A stretch of 64,000 bases of DNA, taken from Acidobacteriota bacterium. GTDB taxonomy: Bacteria; Acidobacteriota; Terriglobia; Acidiferrales; UBA7541. Positions within the stretch are counted from its first letter, which is position 1, and each line of letters begins with the position of its first letter. The notes below the pieces were generated by a model that did no database searches, was not told where the DNA came from, and saw only the letters and a program-made list of their open reading frames with translations. The translations under genes and the position numbers were made by a program. This document shows positions 59,887 through 64,000 of this stretch, piece by piece. Where the stretch lies: the NCBI GenBank assembly GCA_013289715.1, contig JABCZJ010000005.1, positions 212,388-276,387 on the forward strand, given 5' to 3'.

Positions 59887-62073
59887 TTAGTCGCCGGCTA
59901 CTGCTGCTTCAGCTTCGGGCTTTTCGACTTTGGCTGTGCCGTTACCGTTGGCGTGGCCATTGCCATTCGCCGGGGCGATCTGCACTGGCTTCACCGCTAC
60001 GCCGGGAACCGCGCTGAGGATCTGCTGCATCGAGCCAATCTGCACGACGGGCTCGGTGGACTTCTTCAGCACGAGCTCTTCGTAAATGCGGCGAACCTTG
60101 GCGGCCTCTTCGAACGCCTTCTTGCGGCGAATACGGTCTTCTTCGGCCGCGGTCACCGGAATGTCGTGTTCCAGGTGGCGAACGCGCGCGGCGTCTTCGG
60201 AATCAATGCGGAGCGAGTGCTCGTAGCTCTCCAGATTGACCTTCTTGCCTTTGGCGAAGACGTCGTGCTTGCCGTGTTCCTTGTACCACTGGGCGACGGT
60301 CGCGTTCTTGTGCATGTTCTCGATGATTTTGCGCCAGCCCACGCCGGTGTTGTACGCGCAGAAGGAAATCTCACCCTGCTGCGTGGCGTAGGGAATGATG
60401 CACATTTCGGTGCGGCGGAAATCGTAATTGAAAAGGTCCTGGAACCACATGCCGGCGATAAACAGGAAGTTCCAAGGATCTTCCTTGCGGCGCTTCATGG
60501 CATCTTCGAACGTGCGGTCGCCTGAAACCTTACCGTATTTCTTGTCCGCGTTTCCAGAAAGCGCGTACGTCTTATCGAATTTCTTCCAAAGATCCTTCAG
60601 CCGCAAGCTGGGCGGCCCCTGGAAAGGACTGTAATTCTTCAAGACGGCCATCGCCATCATGAAGTTGGAGAATCTCTTGCCGCGCGCTGCGTCGGTAATT
60701 GCCGCGACGTCCTTGGTCAATTGTTGCGCGTTCAGGAAGCGCGGGACCGGCGCCCATTCCTTGGTTTCCTTGTTGATCATCAACGCTGTGCCGACGCCGC
60801 AGTTCGGGTGGCAGCCGCAGGAGAGCGAACCCCACTGCGAATCTGGCCCGTGTACCAAATCGGAGAAGCCCGCGAACGTGCTGATGAAGGAAATCGGGAA
60901 CCAGTCGCGGGTAGGCTCGACTTTGCCCACTTGCGAGCTGACATCTTTTGCCAAGTGCGAAAGCGTGTAGCGCTGGCGGATACGGCGTTCCGGAGTGATT
61001 TCCTCGTCGCGTCCGGTGAAGGAAACGGGCTGGAAGGACACGAAGGAAATTTTCTTGGGGTTTTCCATGGCGAACTTCACGATCGGGCCTACTTGATCGT
61101 TGTTCACGTTGTTCACGATGGTGGTGACCAGCACGATTTCGATGCCGGCTTCGTGCATGTTCTCGATGGCGCGAAGCTTCACATCAAACAGGTTGCCGAC
61201 CTGGCGGTGGCTGTTGGCGTCGTTGCCGATGCCATCGAACTGCAGGTACGCATAACGCATGCCTGCTTCGAAAGCTGCCTTGCAGAATTCCTTGCTCTTG
61301 GCGAACTCGATGCCGTTGGTCGCCGCCTGCACGCTGTTGTAACCCACTTTGCGCGCGTAACGCACCGCATCAATAAAGCGCGGGTGCATGGTGGGTTCGC
61401 CGCCGGAAAACTGCACGGACATCTGACGGCGGGGCTTGATCTTGGTGGCGTTCTCCAAAATTTCCTGAATTTCTTCCCAGCTCAGTTCGTGAACGTAGCC
61501 CACCTGGTTCGCGTCCATGAAGCAGGGATCGCACATCATGTTGCAGCGGTTGGTGAGGTCCACGGTAAGAACGGAACCGCGGCCGTGGCGAACCGTGCTG
61601 GAACCGTGGCGATGCAGGCCTTCGTCGTTGTGCGCCGGAATGTCGCGTCCGGGGAAATTCTTCTCAATCCATTCCAGGAACTTGGCATCCACGGCCATCA
61701 AGTCTTCAAATTTGCCGTGAATGGCGCATTCTTTCACCATCCAGACCTGGCCATCGCGCTCGATGATCTGCGCCTTGATTTCGCCGACCTTCTCATGCAC
61801 GAGGTCAGTCCAGTCCTTTTTCCCGTTGATGATCAGATCGCGAGCTTCGCGCACGCAATCGGGGCAGAGCGAATCCGTAGTACGCGGCCAGCCAAGCGTC
61901 GGCTTGGATTTCTCCCATGATTTCAGCAACGGCTTATCGGACCACTTCGGCGTGAAAGAAGGGTTCGGATTAAATTTATTGAAGTACTGAATCGTGTTGT
62001 AAGTGACGCCGGCCGTCTTACACAGCGCCCAGTCAAATGATTTCCAAAGTTTCGTACTCACCGCGTTCGCCAT
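59887..62073 (-). CDS. Large radical SAM protein, Tes/GDGT-MAS-like (candidate membrane-spanning lipid synthase)
   Basis: The 728-residue protein has a radical SAM core with CNMMCDPC (Cys177, Cys181, Cys184; a CX3CX2C cluster site) and FSGGEPTMHP. The N-terminal part contains a separate CPDC (Cys70, Cys73) and a Cys116-x-x-His pair, and the C-terminal half carries SCGCHPNCG and further Cys near 560-580. Extra cysteines in these positions suit tetraether synthase (Tes)-like enzymes, which have auxiliary Fe-S clusters and a rubredoxin-like iron and join lipid tails by C-C bonds. Bacterial relatives are proposed to make iso-diabolic acid in Acidobacteria. The C-terminus is a low-complexity Asn/Gly tail. 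Monocistronic with a strong terminator. Confidence 0.72.
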   Translation of the reverse strand: MANAVSTKLWKSFDWALCKTAGVTYNTIQYFNKFNPNPSFTPKWSDKPLLKSWEKSKPTLGWPRTTDSLCPDCVREARDLIINGKKDWTDLVHEKVGEIKAQIIERDGQVWMVKECAIHGKFEDLMAVDAKFLEWIEKNFPGRDIPAHNDEGLHRHGSSTVRHGRGSVLTVDLTNRCNMMCDPCFMDANQVGYVHELSWEEIQEILENATKIKPRRQMSVQFSGGEPTMHPRFIDAVRYARKVGYNSVQAATNGIEFAKSKEFCKAAFEAGMRYAYLQFDGIGNDANSHRQVGNLFDVKLRAIENMHEAGIEIVLVTTIVNNVNNDQVGPIVKFAMENPKKISFVSFQPVSFTGRDEEITPERRIRQRYTLSHLAKDVSSQVGKVEPTRDWFPISFISTFAGFSDLVHGPDSQWGSLSCGCHPNCGVGTALMINKETKEWAPVPRFLNAQQLTKDVAAITDAARGKRFSNFMMAMAVLKNYSPFQGPPSLRLKDLWKKFDKTYALSGNADKKYGKVSGDRTFEDAMKRRKEDPWNFLFIAGMWFQDLFNYDFRRTEMCIIPYATQQGEISFCAYNTGVGWRKIIENMHKNATVAQWYKEHGKHDVFAKGKKVNLESYEHSLRIDSEDAARVRHLEHDIPVTAAEEDRIRRKKAFEEAAKVRRIYEELVLKKSTEPVVQIGSMQQILSAVPGVAVKPVQIAPANGNGHANGNGTAKVEKPEAEAAVAGD

Positions 62074-62138
62074 AATTCCACCTCTCCCTTTCGAACCAAC
62101 GCCGACCAGCCCTTCGATTCCCCCGAAGGTTTGCCCCG

Positions 62139-62167
62139 ACGGATGACACTCATCCGTAACCAGTTAC
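62139..62167 (-). promoter_or_regulatory. Two adjacent palindromes upstream of the radical SAM gene
   Basis: ACGGATGA-CAC-TCATCCGT (62139-62157, perfect 8-bp arms) abuts GTAAC-CA-GTTAC (62156-62167, perfect 5-bp arms), 66-94 bases upstream of the start codon. No clear -35/-10 pair was identified around them. Confidence 0.5.
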
Positions 62168-62304
62168 AGTACCAAGGTTTGCATGATTTCTAAGTGGACG
62201 TCTAGGAGGGTGCGTCTAAAGGTGCAATTTGGGGGCTGAATGGCAACCAGGAGCAGCCAATGGAGAGGCCGAAGTACCAGCCGGACTATGTTTTAGCGCT
62301 GTTT

Positions 62305-63534
62305 TCAGTCCAGATTGAGGGGGGTGCGCAGAACACCGATCGCGAAATGCGCCAGATGCGGAGCATCGTCGTCGAGCTGGATCCAGCGGACCACGCAGTG
62401 GTCCTTCAGATACTGCGAGACTTTCGCTTCGCCTATTCCCAAATGCTCGGCGAGTTTCGTCTTCAGGCCGCTGTCAAAGGACGGGCGCCCGCCGCGAACG
62501 GGTTTGGTCGTGCTGCGTCCGCTGCCGCGCGCGAGATTTCCCAGGCCGACGCGCAGCGTCTGGCAAGCCTCGATATAATAGGAAGTGATCTGATCGGAAT
62601 CCGAAAGCAGGAAAACTCCCGGACCAGCCGGAGCGGAATCCGATTCGTCCAGGCGATGCAGCGGGCTGGAAACCAGGCGGCGCAGCATGGATTCGAGTTT
62701 GGACATGCGCGAAGCCAGGGCCGGATCGCCCGCGCGGCCGTGCGCGGTGCGTTCGGAAGGCAGCATGGGAGCGGCTTGTTCGGCGTGCACGCCGGATTCC
62801 GGTTCATGCGGCGCAATCGCAGCGGCCGGAACGCGCTCAAAGGTTTCCGTGTGAGGGGAAGGCCGAGGGGATGGCTGAAATCGCGGGGCCGGTGCTCGCG
62901 TAGGCTGTGCCGTCGACGATGGCACGAGAGCGGCGCTAGACTCCGCGTATGCTTGCGAAGGCAAGCCGGCTGGGGCGGGAGCGCCTTTGCGACGGCGGCC
63001 ACGGCCACCCCGGCGTCCGCGGCGGCGTTTTTTCTTGCCGTTTGCATCGGTGTCGGCCACGCCTGCGCCTGTGGGAGGCGTGGCATCGGAAAGATGCACA
63101 ACCTCAACTTCGATCGCATCGCCCGTGTAGTCCACCGAGTCTTCTGGAATCTCACCGAGCGCCAAGCGCGGTTGCGACTCTTCTGAATCTCCCGGGCCGC
63201 TGTCGTGGTCGCGCGACTCGGTTTCAGTGATGTTTGCTGCTGCAAACGTAGGCTCGGGACTCGGTTTAGCTCCCGCCACGGGAATCGGCGCGCCCAATCG
63301 CGCCAGAGCTTCCTCGGCCTTTTTCTTCCAATCAGCGCGGCGGAATCGTTCCGCTGCAATTGTGTACCACTTCACGGCGTCCTCGTTTCGTTCGGCTTTT
63401 TCTGCGACGGCTCCCAGCTCCCAGGCCACCATCGCGTCGTGTGTGCGCTGGTACAGCTCGGAAAGTTTTGCCGGTGCGTCGGCGCTGTTCTTCGCCTTGC
63501 GAATACGCGCCTGAATTTGCCGCCAATCAGCCAT
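62305..63534 (-). CDS. Protein with basic RNA-binding-like linker and helical ends
   Basis: The ATG at 63534 (MADWRQIQAR) is chosen by protein character; 72 more codons upstream are open. The 409-residue protein has a helical N-terminus with TPR-like repeats (KLSELYQRTHDAMVAWELGAVAEKAERNEDAVKWYTIAAERF), an acidic linker, a very basic patch (KKKRRRGRRGGRGRRRKG) and a Pro-rich disordered region. The helical C-terminal part ends in a possible HTH (SGLKTKLAEHLGIGEAKVSQYLKDH). Nucleic-acid binding is likely; function unknown. Confidence 0.65.
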   Translation of the reverse strand: MADWRQIQARIRKAKNSADAPAKLSELYQRTHDAMVAWELGAVAEKAERNEDAVKWYTIAAERFRRADWKKKAEEALARLGAPIPVAGAKPSPEPTFAAANITETESRDHDSGPGDSEESQPRLALGEIPEDSVDYTGDAIEVEVVHLSDATPPTGAGVADTDANGKKKRRRGRRGGRGRRRKGAPAPAGLPSQAYAESSAALVPSSTAQPTRAPAPRFQPSPRPSPHTETFERVPAAAIAPHEPESGVHAEQAAPMLPSERTAHGRAGDPALASRMSKLESMLRRLVSSPLHRLDESDSAPAGPGVFLLSDSDQITSYYIEACQTLRVGLGNLARGSGRSTTKPVRGGRPSFDSGLKTKLAEHLGIGEAKVSQYLKDHCVVRWIQLDDDAPHLAHFAIGVLRTPLNLD

Positions 63535-63718
63535 GGCCGCATTGTAGCAGCCGATTCGGGGATAGGCTAATGAAAGCGATGCCGGCGAGCAGGTCTTGGG
63601 CCAATTACCGCGGGAACTACGTGAATCTGGCCCAGCACCGGGCGGTCTTTCGAAAACATGCTGGATCCGCTGAGATCGTCCAACAGCATGCAAGCCTGTG
63701 CTATTCTTCAGCCAAAAT

Positions 63719-63946
63719 ATGACGAAGATTTCATCGGAGGACATTCGCAAGGAAGTTCATCGCTTCTGGGCCATCTTGTCGGGCAACCTCGCGGACAAGC
63801 TGGAGGAGATGTACTCGCCTACCGCCATTGTTTTCACGGGTAAAGCCAAACGTAGCGAGTCGGCGAAATTGGTGACTTCTCCGCCGCGTAAACGCGACGG
63901 CTTCTCAAACCACGCTTGCGATTACTTACGCTGCGTTACGGTTTGA
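63719..63946 (+). CDS. Short NTF2/SnoaL-like ORF, possibly truncated
   Basis: The first 50 residues (SSEDIRKEVHRFWAILSGNLADKLEEMYSPTAIVFTGKAKRSESAKL) resemble the start of an NTF2-like protein of the SnoaL type. The remaining 25 residues do not continue the fold, so a frameshift or deletion is likely. No clear ribosome binding site. After it, to the window edge, nothing is recognisable. Confidence 0.4.
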   Translation: MTKISSEDIRKEVHRFWAILSGNLADKLEEMYSPTAIVFTGKAKRSESAKLVTSPPRKRDGFSNHACDYLRCVTV

Positions 63947-64000
63947 AGGACTTATCCGAGCCCTTTGAAGAATAATTTGAGCACTAACTACATCACGCGG

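Overview
The window looks like chromosomal DNA of a GC-rich, Gram-negative, soil-type bacterium, most plausibly of the phylum Acidobacteriota. That is an inference. It rests on HslVU, an accD-folC pair, many small secreted proteins, BlaI/M56 pairs, DUF2911 and SYLF proteins, a large Tes-like radical SAM protein, and period-7 intergenic repeats. No rRNA, tRNA or CRISPR array was seen. Long antisense ORFs opposite most genes are GC-driven shadows and are omitted.

Layout. 1-6.3 kb: hslV-hslU followed by a lipoprotein (minus strand), divergent from cobO, accD, folC and a DinB-like gene. 6.5-10.8 kb: small stress and metabolic genes (bacilliredoxin, RDD membrane protein, class-I amidotransferase, SDR, secreted protein). 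10.9-18.6 kb: a BlaI repressor with an M56 membrane protease, a truncated asparagine-synthase-like gene, a CuA-like cupredoxin, and an aminotransferase / FAD reductase / YceI-like set. Three copies of one inverted repeat mark the blaI promoter and the asn-like promoter. 18.8-23.8 kb: an accessory block with an interrupted gene, a LytS/LytTR two-component system, a secreted protein, a YdeI-like gene and an ORF-depleted group II intron. 23.8-34.2 kb: a large predicted membrane recombinase-family protein, secreted proteins, a sulfatase interrupted by TGA, YceI and SYLF proteins. Two of these share an 18-bp dyad upstream.

34.8-38.2 kb holds a vWA / PP2C / protein-kinase triad of the TerY-P (YegL-YegK-YegI) type, a candidate stress or antiphage module. 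38.5-39.8 kb is a scar with an IS21 istB remnant. 39.8-49.1 kb is mostly core: an OmpR-type two-component system, desaturase, DUF2911, rlmH, a sigma-54 activator, and the rplU-rpmA-obg-nadD-rsfS operon with a readable promoter. 49.3-53.8 kb: a His-rich secreted protein and cstA-(unknown)-ybdD. 54.4-59.2 kb: an S9 peptidase fused to a formylglycine-enzyme-like domain, a flavin-binding protein, a GAF protein and an esterase. 59.2-64 kb: an FmdB zinc ribbon, the radical SAM protein (candidate membrane-spanning lipid synthase), a basic-linker protein and an NTF2-like ORF.

The observations most worth a second look are the TerY-P triad, the BlaI operator set, the sulfatase/SYLF dyad, the Tes-like radical SAM gene with its stacked palindromes, the group II intron, the degenerate heptamer arrays, and two genes each broken by a single in-frame TGA.
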